From an uncultured SAR324 cluster bacterium (GTDB lineage: Bacteria > SAR324 > NAC60-12), in the NCBI GenBank assembly GCA_902575715.1, contig CACGSI010000001.1, positions 57,344 through 121,343 of the forward strand: a DNA stretch of 64,000 bases, in the 5' to 3' direction. Both the position numbers and the translations under genes were made by a program. This document shows, piece by piece, positions 52,960 through 62,000 of the stretch; the stretch's first letter is position 1, and each line of letters opens with the position of its first letter. The notes beneath the pieces were generated by a model, which saw nothing but the letters and a program-made list of their open reading frames with translations, made no database searches and was not told where the DNA came from.

Positions 52960-54249
52960 ATGGGGTACGAGACTTTTATTGCAAAACGTTATCTTTTGTC
53001 TCCTAGAAGTGATAGATCAATTTCAGTTATTACCTGGATATCTATATCTGGTGTGGCATTGGGGGTAATTGCCCTCATAGTATCTACTTCGGTTATGAAT
53101 GGTTTCCGAACTAATTTGCGGAATGCAGTTACAGGATCTTTGCCGCATATCACAGTCTTCTCTTGGGATGATTCAATGACGGACTTTTTTGAACTTCAAA
53201 AAAGTTTGTCGAAGCATCCAAAGGTTAAGGGGGTAGCCCCATATATTTTTAAACAAACTATGTTAACGGGCAAAAAACAACCTAAAGGGGCTTTACTAAG
53301 GGGAATAGATCCTCTAACAGAAAAGGATGTTACCAACATCAGTTTATATTTACGAGAGGGAGTTTATGGTTTTACACCCTCTGAGGAAGATCAAAAAAAA
53401 ATTTCAAAAAGATTACTTGAAAGGCTTTCAATTTCAAATGTTGAAAAAAAAAGTCTTAGAGATGGAATTATTTTGGGCGCCAAGCTAGCAAAACAATTAG
53501 AAGTTGATGTCGGTGATTCTATAAAAATAATTTCTTCCGAGCTGAGAATGACTCCGATTGGTGATGTCCCTCGGGTAAAAAAATTGGAAGTAGTAGGAAT
53601 TTTTGAATCAGGGATTTCTGGTTACGATGAAGTTTTAGCTTTCATTGATTATAAGCTATTACAAAAAATTTTTTTGATGAAAAATAAAATTACAGGTTTG
53701 GGGGTAAGGATAAGCAATCCAGAAAAAGCTCCTCAAGTTGCAGAGGATTTGGCTAAGATTAGTGGTAACTATATAATCGGTAATTGGGCTGATGAAAACA
53801 AAAGCCTTTTTCAGGTAATGAAACTTGAAAAATTAGGATTATTTCTAATCCTTTCTCTTATTATAGTGGTTGCTGCATTTAATATTATTAGTTCTCTAAT
53901 AATGCTTGTTTTAGAAAAATCCAGAGAAATAGCAATTCTAAAAGCATTGGGTGTAAATGATAACGGGATACGTAGAATTTTCTTTTATCAAGGTTTGGTG
54001 ATTGGTTCTTTAGGGACATTTTTTGGAGTTATTTTAGGTTTAATTTTTTGTTGGATAATAATGACATTCGAAATAATTGATATCCCTCCAGGAGTATATC
54101 CTGGCGGGAATAAGATCCCTGTTCTTATAGATTGGTATGATGTTTCATGGGCTACATTTGCGTCTTTTTTAATTTGCATCTTGGTGACTTTATATCCTGC
54201 TACTAAAGCATCAAGATTAAATCCTGTAGACCCATTAAGATATGAATAG
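52960..54249 (+). CDS. Lipoprotein-releasing ABC transporter permease LolC/LolE
   Basis: An inner-membrane FtsX-type permease that extracts outer-membrane lipoproteins and passes them to LolA. The 429-residue protein has the N-terminal block FIAKRYLLSPRSD and the first membrane segment ITWISISGVALGVIALIVST, a large periplasmic domain (about 50-275), then three C-terminal membrane segments in AAFNIISSLIMLVLEKSREI, LVIGSLGTFFGVILGLIFCW and the SFLICILVTLYPA end with LNPVDPLRYE. Only one permease is present, so it may form a homodimer (LolF style), or the second permease and LolD lie elsewhere. C and E cannot be told apart here. Confidence 0.9.
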   Translation: MGYETFIAKRYLLSPRSDRSISVITWISISGVALGVIALIVSTSVMNGFRTNLRNAVTGSLPHITVFSWDDSMTDFFELQKSLSKHPKVKGVAPYIFKQTMLTGKKQPKGALLRGIDPLTEKDVTNISLYLREGVYGFTPSEEDQKKISKRLLERLSISNVEKKSLRDGIILGAKLAKQLEVDVGDSIKIISSELRMTPIGDVPRVKKLEVVGIFESGISGYDEVLAFIDYKLLQKIFLMKNKITGLGVRISNPEKAPQVAEDLAKISGNYIIGNWADENKSLFQVMKLEKLGLFLILSLIIVVAAFNIISSLIMLVLEKSREIAILKALGVNDNGIRRIFFYQGLVIGSLGTFFGVILGLIFCWIIMTFEIIDIPPGVYPGGNKIPVLIDWYDVSWATFASFLICILVTLYPATKASRLNPVDPLRYE

Positions 54250-54403
54250 TTTACTTGAGGAAATATTAAAGCGAAAAAGCTTGTTTTATAAATGTGAATA
54301 TGAGAAAATTGATTGTTGAAATTTAGTTTTATAGTTAGGGTATAGAATTGGCATGTTGGTAAAATAATTAATAAAAACTTGAATTTTTTTAAAGGATTTG
54401 TCA

Positions 54404-54715
54404 ATGACTTATGTTGTAACACCTAACTGTGATAATTGCAAGTATACAGATTGTGTAGAAGTTTGTCCAGTGGAGGCCTTTCATGAAGGTCCTACAATGT
54501 TATATATTAACCCTGAGACATGCATTGATTGTAATGCATGTGTAGAAGAATGTCCTGTAGAGGCAATATATGCAGATGTGGATGTTCCTGAAAAGTGGGA
54601 AAGTTATACTGCCCTAAACGAAGAAAAGTGTGAGGAATACCCGATAATTGAGGAAGCAAAAGATCCACTTTCTACTGCTAGAACACTGGAAGAAATCAAT
54701 GCAGCTGAAGCATAA
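54404..54715 (+). CDS. fdxA: FdxA-type 7Fe/8Fe ferredoxin
   Basis: A soluble two-cluster ferredoxin of 103 residues. MTYVVTPNCDNCKYTDCVEV and CPVEAF give the first cluster ligands, with the long-insert spacing CX2CX4CX3CP; CIDCNACVEECPVEAIY gives the second. The C-terminal extension with EKWESYTALNEEK and KDPL is typical of FdxA. ATG 54404 is chosen because AAAGGA lies eight bases upstream and the family begins Met-Thr-Phe/Tyr-Val-Val-Thr; a TTG six bases earlier is only an extension. Electron partner unknown. It precedes rpmF by 135 bases. Confidence 0.94.
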   Translation: MTYVVTPNCDNCKYTDCVEVCPVEAFHEGPTMLYINPETCIDCNACVEECPVEAIYADVDVPEKWESYTALNEEKCEEYPIIEEAKDPLSTARTLEEINAAEA

Positions 54716-54741
54716 AATTTAATGATAATTTTTTCGCTAGA

Positions 54742-54790
54742 TTCGAACTCAATCAATATAACATTTTTGTTTGCGAGTTGAATTTTTGTT
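54742..54790 (+). terminator. Weak candidate terminator after fdxA
   Basis: TTCGAACTC and GAGTTGAA can pair as an eight-base stem with one bulged base and a 24-base loop, followed by a T-rich run (TTTTTGTTTATTT). It lies 26 bases after the fdxA stop. The long loop and bulge make it only a weak candidate. Confidence 0.3.
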
Positions 54791-54850
54791 TATTTGAGAA
54801 TAGTAAAATAATAAGAAAATAGATTAGACTATAAACGACTTAATAAGACC

Positions 54851-55033
54851 ATGGCTGTTCCAAGAAGAAAAATCTCACGAAGCAAGCGTGATCACAGACG
54901 AGGACATATAAAAATCAAGGAATATGCACTATCAAAGTGTAGTAATTGTGATTCATTAATCCGTCCACACAGAGTTTGTCCTGAGTGTGGATACTACAAA
55001 GGTGTCGAGGTTGTAGTAGTTGAAGCCTCTTAA
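54851..55033 (+). CDS. rpmF: 50S ribosomal protein L32
   Basis: A 60-residue large-subunit protein. The N-terminal MAVPRRKISRSKRDHRR is diagnostic, and the zinc ribbon is intact: CSNC and CPEC around RPHRVC. The end YYKGVEVV is standard. It precedes plsX by 48 bases, the common rpmF-plsX arrangement linking ribosome and phospholipid synthesis. Confidence 0.97.
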   Translation: MAVPRRKISRSKRDHRRGHIKIKEYALSKCSNCDSLIRPHRVCPECGYYKGVEVVVVEAS

Positions 55034-55081
55034 TTTCTTGTCTTTTCAATAATACTCACCAAAAACTTATCAGAAATAAAT

Positions 55082-56119
55082 ATGGCAATTGCAGTTGACG
55101 CAATGGGAGGAGATACTCCAATAGCTGTTAAAGTTAAAGCTGCAGTAGAAGCTGTGAATGATTTTGATATTGAGGTAGTTTTAGTTGGTTCAGAGAAAGA
55201 AATCATTAAAGTACTAAAAGTTTACGAATTTGATAATCAAAAATTGAGGATCGTTAATTCTACTGAGATAGTGGAAATGGACGAATCCCCTGCCATATCC
55301 TTACGTCAAAAAAAAGATTCATCAATTAGGGTTGCTGTAGACTTGATTAAGTCAGGAGATGCTGAAGCTGTTGTTAGTGCTGGGAATACAGGTGCATCTA
55401 TGGCTGTAGCAAAGTTTGTGCTCAAGTCCATAGAAGGAATAGAAAGACCAGCAATTGCTACTCTTATGCCTTCAATTCATCGAAAAAATCCATTTGTCTT
55501 GATCGATATTGGAGCTAATACTGATTGTAAACCTCTATATTTGCTTCAATTTGCCTTGATGGGTGACGCTTATGCGCGAAACTATTTAAATTTAGATTTT
55601 CCACGTGTAGCACTATTAAACAATGGAGAAGAAGAAGGCAAAGGATATCATGAGCTCAAAGAAACCTATGGACTCCTTAAACAAAGTACCCTCAACTTCA
55701 CAGGTAATATAGAGGGAAAAGCAATGTTTAAAGATCTTGCGGATGTAGTTGTTTGCGATGGGTTTATTGGGAACATTGCTCTTAAAGTTGCTGAAGGTAC
55801 TTTTGATTTTGTGCGAACTATTTTAAGTGAAGAAATTAAAGGTAAATTGATCCCAAAATTGGGATATTTTGCAATGAAGGAGCCATTTGCGGCCCTTAGG
55901 GAAAGAGCAGATTACACTGAGGTTGGAGGCGCTCCACTTTTAGGAGTAAATGGAGTTATTATTATTTGTCATGGTAATTCAAAAACTTATTCTTTAAGGA
56001 ATGCAATCAAACATGCAAAGGAATGTGTTGATCAAAAATTGAAAGACAAAATTTCATCTGAAATATTAGAAAATTTAGACTTAATTCAGGAGGCAAAAAA
56101 TTTGAACAGCGAATTATGA
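55082..56119 (+). CDS. plsX: Phosphate acyltransferase PlsX
   Basis: Makes acyl-phosphate from acyl-ACP for phospholipid synthesis. The 345-residue protein has the N-terminal AIAVDAMGGDTPIAVKVKAA, SAGNTGASMAVAKFVL, PAIATLMPS, VLIDIGANTDCKP and VVCDGFIGNIALKVAEG. It is peripheral to the membrane. In many bacteria fabH follows; here the next gene is on the other strand, so plsX ends the unit. It follows rpmF closely. Confidence 0.97.
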   Translation: MAIAVDAMGGDTPIAVKVKAAVEAVNDFDIEVVLVGSEKEIIKVLKVYEFDNQKLRIVNSTEIVEMDESPAISLRQKKDSSIRVAVDLIKSGDAEAVVSAGNTGASMAVAKFVLKSIEGIERPAIATLMPSIHRKNPFVLIDIGANTDCKPLYLLQFALMGDAYARNYLNLDFPRVALLNNGEEEGKGYHELKETYGLLKQSTLNFTGNIEGKAMFKDLADVVVCDGFIGNIALKVAEGTFDFVRTILSEEIKGKLIPKLGYFAMKEPFAALRERADYTEVGGAPLLGVNGVIIICHGNSKTYSLRNAIKHAKECVDQKLKDKISSEILENLDLIQEAKNLNSEL

Positions 56120-56183
56120 ATAATTTATGTACAAAAAATAAACAAAAATTACGTTTTTTTTCTAATCGATAAAAAATATTTTT

Positions 56184-57089
56184 CTATTCTTTGTAGAATG
56201 GAGAATCCCCTTCGGAATGATCTGTTATATCGAAAACACCGTTTAATCCAGGAATAGATTCTTTTAGCATTACTTCTACTCCTTGCTTTACAGTTGTATC
56301 TATCATACTACAACCCTGGCATCCTCCTCCAAAGCGTAGATAAGCAGAGTTATCCTTGACGCCTTCCAACATAACATTACCTCCATGAGATGCAAGCATT
56401 GGATTTACTTGTTCATCTAGTAAGGTTTGTATTTGTTCTTCTAGTGGACCACTTAGCTTACTTATAGAAAGGTTTGGATTTCTAACTTCTAGATTCCCCT
56501 CATTATTAATTTCTATAATTGTCCCTTCTACATAGGAAAAATTTTTCCTTTCAATGCAAACTTTTATAGGATCAAAATCTAAACAAATATTTCCTTCTTT
56601 TTGAAAATTCTCAAAACTGTAGTTATAATTTGCTTTTAATGGTGATGTTGGTTCAATCAAAACCTTCAAAACATTTATTTTGTCGGAAGAGTTTATATGT
56701 TCTTTTAAGTAGTTGAGGGCATCGTCTGTAATTTCTATAAAAGAATTATCAATATCTTTAACTAGATCACTAAAAGAATCTGTATACTTAAAAGTATCGA
56801 AACCGTTATCGAACAGAATTTCTGAAGCAGTAATGGCCTCACCGTCTTTGCTCCCATATAGAAAAATGTCTCCTTGGAAAGGCATTTGATATATTGAGGA
56901 TTCAAAGTGTTCCATCGGAATGTTATGCGAACCTGGAATATTTTCTTCTTCAAATGCTTCGCTTTTTCGCAAATCAAAAACGTATGGACGTTTTGATGTT
57001 CGTCTTTTTTCAAAAAATTCTTTTGTAGTCAAAAAATATTCCTGACTTTGGAATTTTTCGTCATCTGATATATCTTTGAATTTAAACAT
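56184..57089 (-). CDS. Rhodanese-NfuA fusion, iron-sulfur carrier
   Basis: A 301-residue three-domain protein. Residues 15-112 are a rhodanese-like fold (VFDLRKSEAFEEENIPGSHN), but the active-site loop at 76-84 has no Cys, so sulfur transfer is unlikely. Residues 115-205 resemble a degenerate A-type carrier without its three Cys. Residues 215-285 are a NifU C-terminal domain (MLASHGGNVMLEGVKDNSAY, then CQGC at C257/C260), which binds a 4Fe-4S cluster in a dimer. The last two parts match NfuA of E. coli; the N-terminal rhodanese is an addition. It likely delivers clusters to apoproteins. Convergent with plsX. Confidence 0.88.
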   Translation of the reverse strand: MFKFKDISDDEKFQSQEYFLTTKEFFEKRRTSKRPYVFDLRKSEAFEEENIPGSHNIPMEHFESSIYQMPFQGDIFLYGSKDGEAITASEILFDNGFDTFKYTDSFSDLVKDIDNSFIEITDDALNYLKEHINSSDKINVLKVLIEPTSPLKANYNYSFENFQKEGNICLDFDPIKVCIERKNFSYVEGTIIEINNEGNLEVRNPNLSISKLSGPLEEQIQTLLDEQVNPMLASHGGNVMLEGVKDNSAYLRFGGGCQGCSMIDTTVKQGVEVMLKESIPGLNGVFDITDHSEGDSPFYKE

Positions 57090-57175
57090 TTTAGTCTGTA
57101 GAATTTTTTAAAAATTAATTATTATTGAAACAACTACATACCCATCTTATACCCATATAATTAAGTTGTCAAATA

Positions 57176-57970
57176 ATGGAAAAAATTAATTTACTTGAAA
57201 AGAAAAATAGACCTTGGGTTATCGCGCATAGAGGATACAGGAGTTCTTTTCCTGAGAATACTTTTTGTGCTTTCGAGGCAGCTATTGAGGTTAAAGCAGA
57301 CATGATTGAATTAGACGTATCCCTTTCAAGAGATAGAGTCCCTGTGGTGATTCATGACAAAAATCTTGATAGAACTACGGATGGAGAAGGATTAGTTGCA
57401 GATTTTTCAATTTCTGAATTAAAAAAATTAGATGCTGGTAGTTGGTTTAATAAAGAATTTAAAGGTGAAAAAATCCCAACTTTAGAAGAGACATTAGATT
57501 TAATCAAGGGAAGAATTAATGTAAACATAGAAATAAAACCGGAAAGTTTTGAAATTTCAGAACCTATTGATGCAATTGAGATTCAGGTTTGTAAACTTAT
57601 TGAAAGATTAAAAATGGAAGACGAAGTTATAATTTCAAGTTTTGAGCACTCTTTTTTTAGTAGGATACAAAATTTTTGTAAAAAAAGTAACAAATTAAAT
57701 TTTATTCGACTAGCTCCTTTACTAGATGTTTTTCAAAATAAAGAATTAATACTCTCAATTTGTAGGCGTGCCAAAGCATATTCTTTTCATCCCAATTCAA
57801 GTTTTTTAACAGAAAGTTTGATTCTTGAACTTAAAGCAGCAGGTTATAAAATTTTTCCATATACTATAAACGAAAATTATCGAATGAAAGAACTGATAAA
57901 AAGTGGAGTTAGTGGGATTATTACAGATGAGCCTGAAAAATTAAGAAAATTGATCGAGAAAGTTAAATAA
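57176..57970 (+). CDS. Glycerophosphodiester phosphodiesterase
   Basis: Hydrolyses glycerophosphodiesters to glycerol-3-phosphate and an alcohol. The 264-residue protein is a GDPD TIM-barrel: VIAHRGYRSSFPENT with the catalytic His, MIELDVSLSRDRVPVVIHD with metal Glu/Asp and the second His, LDRTTDGEGLV and VNIEIKP. The C-terminus GVSGIITDEPEKLR is standard. No signal peptide, so cytosolic UgpQ-like rather than periplasmic GlpQ. It diverges from the nfuA gene and converges with trpD. Confidence 0.94.
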   Translation: MEKINLLEKKNRPWVIAHRGYRSSFPENTFCAFEAAIEVKADMIELDVSLSRDRVPVVIHDKNLDRTTDGEGLVADFSISELKKLDAGSWFNKEFKGEKIPTLEETLDLIKGRINVNIEIKPESFEISEPIDAIEIQVCKLIERLKMEDEVIISSFEHSFFSRIQNFCKKSNKLNFIRLAPLLDVFQNKELILSICRRAKAYSFHPNSSFLTESLILELKAAGYKIFPYTINENYRMKELIKSGVSGIITDEPEKLRKLIEKVK

Positions 57971-57998
57971 AATTGGGAAAAATTTTGGAAAATTTTAA

Positions 57999-59006
57999 TT
58001 ATTTGTTTGTGTAATTTATAAGTTTTTTCATTTTTTCCTCTGCTTTACCGCTTTCTAAAGTTTTTCTAGATAATTCCATCCCTTCTTTCAAATCATTTGA
58101 TAATCCTGCTACTACAAGTGCGCCAGCAGCATTAACTAAAGCAATATCTCTAGCGGTTCCTTTTTCTGTGCCATCAAAAATTTTTTTTATCATATCAGCA
58201 CTATGATCTGGATTATCAATTCTTATATCATCCAATGTACCTTTTGTTAATCCTAAATCAAGTGGGTTAATTACATATTCCTTTATTTCACCATTCCTCA
58301 ACTCAGCTATATTTGTGGAAGTAGTTACCGTCAATTCACAAAGTCCATCTTGACCGTTAACAACCATAACTCTATTACTTCCAAGACGTTTTAAAACTTG
58401 AGCAATTTTCAAAGTTAATTCTTTGTTCGGAACACCAATTAGTTGATTTTTTGCACCAGCAGGGTTAGTTAAGGGGCCTAATAAATTGAAGATTGTTGGT
58501 ACTCCTAAATCCTTACGAATTGGCCCTGCATATCTCATGGCGGGGTGATGATTTATTGCGTAACAAAAGCAAATACCCAGATCATTCAAACATTTTTCAA
58601 CCTTATTCAACTCCAAAGATAAATTTACTCCTAATGCTTCAAGGGCTTCTGCACTTCCACTTTTTCTAGTATTACTTTTGTTACCGTGTTTAGCGACTAC
58701 TGCCCCTGCTGCAGAAGCAATGATTGCTGCACATGTAGAAATATTAAATGTACTGATCCCATTGCCTCCTGTACTACACGTATCAATTGAATTTTTTGGT
58801 GCAGAGATAAATTTTGCTTTCTCTCGCATTGCCAGAGCAGCTCCAGCCATTTCGTCAACATTAACGCCTTTTGCTTGTAATAATACCAACATTGATGCTG
58901 CTTGAACAGCTATAGCATCTTCACTCATAATCCATAGTATCATTTGATATGATTCCTCAAAAGATAAGTCTTTTGAGGATAATAATTTTTTCAATAATAT
59001 TTTCAT
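57999..59006 (-). CDS. trpD: Anthranilate phosphoribosyltransferase
   Basis: Transfers phosphoribose to anthranilate, the second committed step of tryptophan synthesis. The 335-residue protein has DTCSTGGNGISTFNIST, the PRPP-binding KHGNKSNTRKSGSAEALEAL and GPLTNPAGAKNQLIGV. It is separated from the other trp genes by 21 kb. Its start overlaps the stop of the NadD-like/CinA fusion upstream, so the two are translationally linked. Both use phosphoribosyl chemistry, but that is not enough to call a functional link. Confidence 0.96.
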   Translation of the reverse strand: MKILLKKLLSSKDLSFEESYQMILWIMSEDAIAVQAASMLVLLQAKGVNVDEMAGAALAMREKAKFISAPKNSIDTCSTGGNGISTFNISTCAAIIASAAGAVVAKHGNKSNTRKSGSAEALEALGVNLSLELNKVEKCLNDLGICFCYAINHHPAMRYAGPIRKDLGVPTIFNLLGPLTNPAGAKNQLIGVPNKELTLKIAQVLKRLGSNRVMVVNGQDGLCELTVTTSTNIAELRNGEIKEYVINPLDLGLTKGTLDDIRIDNPDHSADMIKKIFDGTEKGTARDIALVNAAGALVVAGLSNDLKEGMELSRKTLESGKAEEKMKKLINYTNK

Positions 59007-60310
59007 TATATAAAACGTTTTTTAAGAATATTAGTTAACCAGTTAATAGCTTCTATAGATACTAGCAACTGATGTTCTTTACGTGTTAGAAAAGGGTTTA
59101 ATTTTAAAGATTTATATTTAACTTCTTTCATAAATGCAAGTCCAAGATAACATTGGCCACTTTTGTAACTTTTATTTTCTATTGAAGGAGGACCTAACAT
59201 TCCAGTTTCAGATAAAGCCCAATCAGTCCTTGTACTTGTTCTCATTTTTACGGCTAAGTCCTCTGCCATTTTTTGACAAACACTTGATTTTGGGCCTGAA
59301 GGAATATCTAAGAATTGTTTCTGTGAATTTTTACTATAAAGAATTCTTCCTTCTATAAAGTGATTAGAAGCTCCGGGAAGACAAGTGAAACTTTCAGTAA
59401 TTTTGCCTCCAGTACTTGTTTCTAATATTGAAAATTTATGCGGTTTATTATTATTTTTCAATTCACCCAAAAGTTGAAGCAAAAGCTTTGCGGAATCTTC
59501 CAGTTTAGTCATTAATTGATAACAACATAAATTTAATTCATCTAATTTTAAACTATTATCGTAAGTGGCTAAATTTTTCCTCAAATAAAAACTTTTTCGT
59601 AAAATTTGTTTTTCGGCAGCGTATGGAAGAAAATTTTTTAAATTATGACCAGCTTGAATTGCTTTTCGAATAATTGTGGAAGATAGAGAAAAATACTTTT
59701 GTAAATCTTTAGGGAAAATATTGCATTTTATCAATCTAAAAGATATCGATACATTTCTCTCATTTTTTAATCTTTGTAAAATATTTTCTATTTCAATTTG
59801 ATCACGTGGTACAATTTGTAATTGCGATTCCTTAGAAATTATATTTAATTCTTTATCTGAAAAAATTTTTGGATTTAACATTCTTTTAACCAAGTCTGCC
59901 CCAACTAAAATTCGGGCTTTTTGAGATTTAGAAATTAATTTTATATTTTCAAATAAATGTACTGGCCGATGCCACGAAAATTCACTTCTGGAAATAGCAC
60001 AATTATTTTTTTTTAGTTTAAAAAATATTCCATGATTTAAAGCAAGTTTTGCAGGTACAGATTTTTCCGGGTTAGCCCAATCTTTTATAGCACCTTCTAT
60101 AACATCGAGACGGGATATTGATTCTGGGATTTGTTCACGCTTGAATGGATCTGGGTGAAATCCATTAGATACTAAGAAAACAATAAGTTTTGTTTCTGGG
60201 ACATCCCAAAGAATATTTTCGGCTAACAACAAATGGTGGTATCCGATAGGGTTTGCCGTTAATGGGAAATATATTGTTGGTATTTTTAGAAAAAAATTAG
60301 ATTTATTCAT
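59006..60310 (-). CDS. NadD-like adenylyltransferase fused to CinA/PncC-type domain
   Basis: A 434-residue fusion. Residues 10-235 resemble a nicotinate/nicotinamide-nucleotide adenylyltransferase: PLTANPIGYHHLLLAE takes the place of the (T/H)xGH loop, ILVGADLVKRML the central block, and LSSTIIRKAI the ISSTxIR motif. Residues 290-430 resemble the CinA C-terminal nicotinamide-nucleotide amidase: ETSTGGKITESF, LPGASNHFIEGRILYSKNSQ, MAEDLAVKMRTSTRTDWALS and TGMLGPP. The first His of HxGH is Gly, and the amidase Ser (ESCTGG in PncC) aligns with Thr298, so activity is uncertain. Function in NAD recycling is inferred. Overlaps trpD by one base. Confidence 0.75.
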   Translation of the reverse strand: MNKSNFFLKIPTIYFPLTANPIGYHHLLLAENILWDVPETKLIVFLVSNGFHPDPFKREQIPESISRLDVIEGAIKDWANPEKSVPAKLALNHGIFFKLKKNNCAISRSEFSWHRPVHLFENIKLISKSQKARILVGADLVKRMLNPKIFSDKELNIISKESQLQIVPRDQIEIENILQRLKNERNVSISFRLIKCNIFPKDLQKYFSLSSTIIRKAIQAGHNLKNFLPYAAEKQILRKSFYLRKNLATYDNSLKLDELNLCCYQLMTKLEDSAKLLLQLLGELKNNNKPHKFSILETSTGGKITESFTCLPGASNHFIEGRILYSKNSQKQFLDIPSGPKSSVCQKMAEDLAVKMRTSTRTDWALSETGMLGPPSIENKSYKSGQCYLGLAFMKEVKYKSLKLNPFLTRKEHQLLVSIEAINWLTNILKKRFI

Positions 60311-60389
60311 ATTTTATTAAAATCTCAGTATGAATAAATTGATTTCAGATTTAAAGAAATGCGTAGTAAGTTATAAATTTTCCAAAAAA

Positions 60390-61940
60390 TTATTTACTAT
60401 TTTTTGGTGTTTTTGATTGAATTAATTGCAAATTAAGCATTTTTAAAGTTGAATTCACTGCAGCAATGACCTGATCTGAATCGATTCCGATGGTTTGTAA
60501 ACGTTTCCCATCAACTTCCCAAGTAATTATTGCCTCAGTGAGTGCATTTGTTTTTCCTCCTCTTGGAATACGAATCTGATAATCAACAAGTTCTGGTGGA
60601 TTTAGATTAACATTTTTTAGGACTTTTTTTATTGCACTCATGAATGCATCATAACCACCATTACCACTTCCTACTTCTAAGTATTCTTCAGAATCAATCT
60701 TTATACGTATTGTTGCTGTAGCTCTCAAACTAAGTTCGCTAGAAATAGAACAATTAAGTAGTTCAATGCGTTGGCTTTCGCTTGTCTCAAGAACATCAGT
60801 AATAATCATTGGTAAGTCTGCGGCCGTCATTGTTTTTTTTGTATCACCGAGTTCTACAACTCTTTTAAGTACTTTCTGAAGATTTTCTTCAACTAACTGT
60901 ATGCCTAGAATTTCCAGATTTTTAGTTAGAGAAGCTTTACCGCTCATTTTTCCGAGAGCATAACTTCTCTTTCTGCCAAACCTCTCCGGAACAATTGGAT
61001 TGTGATAAAGATTACCTTTTTTATCTCCGTCAGCATGAATACCACTAGTTTGAGTAAATACATTTTCTCCTACGATTGGTGCATTATCCGGTAATCTTTT
61101 CCCTGAGAAGCTCTCAATCATTTCACTAACCGGGGCAAGATTTGACTCATCTATCGATAACTCCATTCCCAGTTTGTCTTTTAGAGTCACTACAATTTCG
61201 GCAAGAGAAGCGTTTCCAGCTCGCTCTCCTAAACAGTTCATTGTACAATGTATATTTCTCACACCAGCCTTAACAGCATACATAACATTAGCTACACCTA
61301 GGCCATAATCGTTATGAGGGTGGAAGTCAAAAGTAGCCCATGGATGTTTCTCAATCATATCTGAAAGACTTAAAAATACTTCATCAGGAGACAATACCCC
61401 AAGAGTATCTGGAAGCATGAAATGATTTATTCCTTCATTTTTTAAAGCGTTCATCATATCATAGACATATTTTGGACTATTGAAGTATCCGTTTGACCAA
61501 TCTTCAAGATATACGTTGACATTAAGATTATTTTTAAAGGCATATTTAAGAGTTTGACGTATGTCCTTGACATGCTGTTTTAAATCTTTCTTAAGTTGGT
61601 TTTTACAATGATTTTCACTTCCTTTTGTTAGCAAATTCATTGTTTTACATCCTGATTCTTTTATCCAATTAACACTTTTTTGCTTATCTATGAATCCTAA
61701 TACTTCTATAGAATCTAAAAAACCGTTATCATTGGCCCATGAAGTTATATTTTGTATTGAACCTAATTCTCCTTCAGAAATTCTTGCTGAGGTAACTTCT
61801 ATGCGATCAACTCGCAATTTTTTAAGCAAAGTTTTGGCTATATTTGCTTTTTCAGGTAAAGTGAATGAAACTCCTTGAGTTTGCTCACCATCCCTCAAAG
61901 TTGTGTCCATTAATTTTATTTTATTTTCTTCAAAAGTCAT
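60390..61940 (-). CDS. cimA: (R)-citramalate synthase, Leptospira type
   Basis: Condenses pyruvate and acetyl-CoA to citramalate, giving isoleucine without threonine. The 516-residue protein matches Leptospira CimA in length and in active-site residues recalled for that enzyme: R16 and D17 in TLRDGEQTQG, E146 in VYLEDWSN, T179, and metal His H207 and H209 in DFHPHND. The pyruvate pocket residues L81, L104 and Y144 are all present, which separates it from isopropylmalate synthase. GERAGNASLAEIV, QTSGIHADGDKKG and the C-terminal Leu-sensing domain (RIPRGGKTNALTEAIITW) follow. Isoleucine feedback is likely. It stands alone between NadD-like/CinA and a small membrane protein. Confidence 0.9.
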   Translation of the reverse strand: MTFEENKIKLMDTTLRDGEQTQGVSFTLPEKANIAKTLLKKLRVDRIEVTSARISEGELGSIQNITSWANDNGFLDSIEVLGFIDKQKSVNWIKESGCKTMNLLTKGSENHCKNQLKKDLKQHVKDIRQTLKYAFKNNLNVNVYLEDWSNGYFNSPKYVYDMMNALKNEGINHFMLPDTLGVLSPDEVFLSLSDMIEKHPWATFDFHPHNDYGLGVANVMYAVKAGVRNIHCTMNCLGERAGNASLAEIVVTLKDKLGMELSIDESNLAPVSEMIESFSGKRLPDNAPIVGENVFTQTSGIHADGDKKGNLYHNPIVPERFGRKRSYALGKMSGKASLTKNLEILGIQLVEENLQKVLKRVVELGDTKKTMTAADLPMIITDVLETSESQRIELLNCSISSELSLRATATIRIKIDSEEYLEVGSGNGGYDAFMSAIKKVLKNVNLNPPELVDYQIRIPRGGKTNALTEAIITWEVDGKRLQTIGIDSDQVIAAVNSTLKMLNLQLIQSKTPKNSK

Positions 61941-62000
61941 ATCTTGTATTTTTTATATTAGGTTATTTGAAACAAGTGACTGTCATATAAATATTTTGGA

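Noticed and set aside
56762..57013. Second minus-strand reading frame inside the rhodanese part
   Set aside because: It lies within the conserved rhodanese-NfuA frame, has no ribosome-binding site and no recognisable domain.
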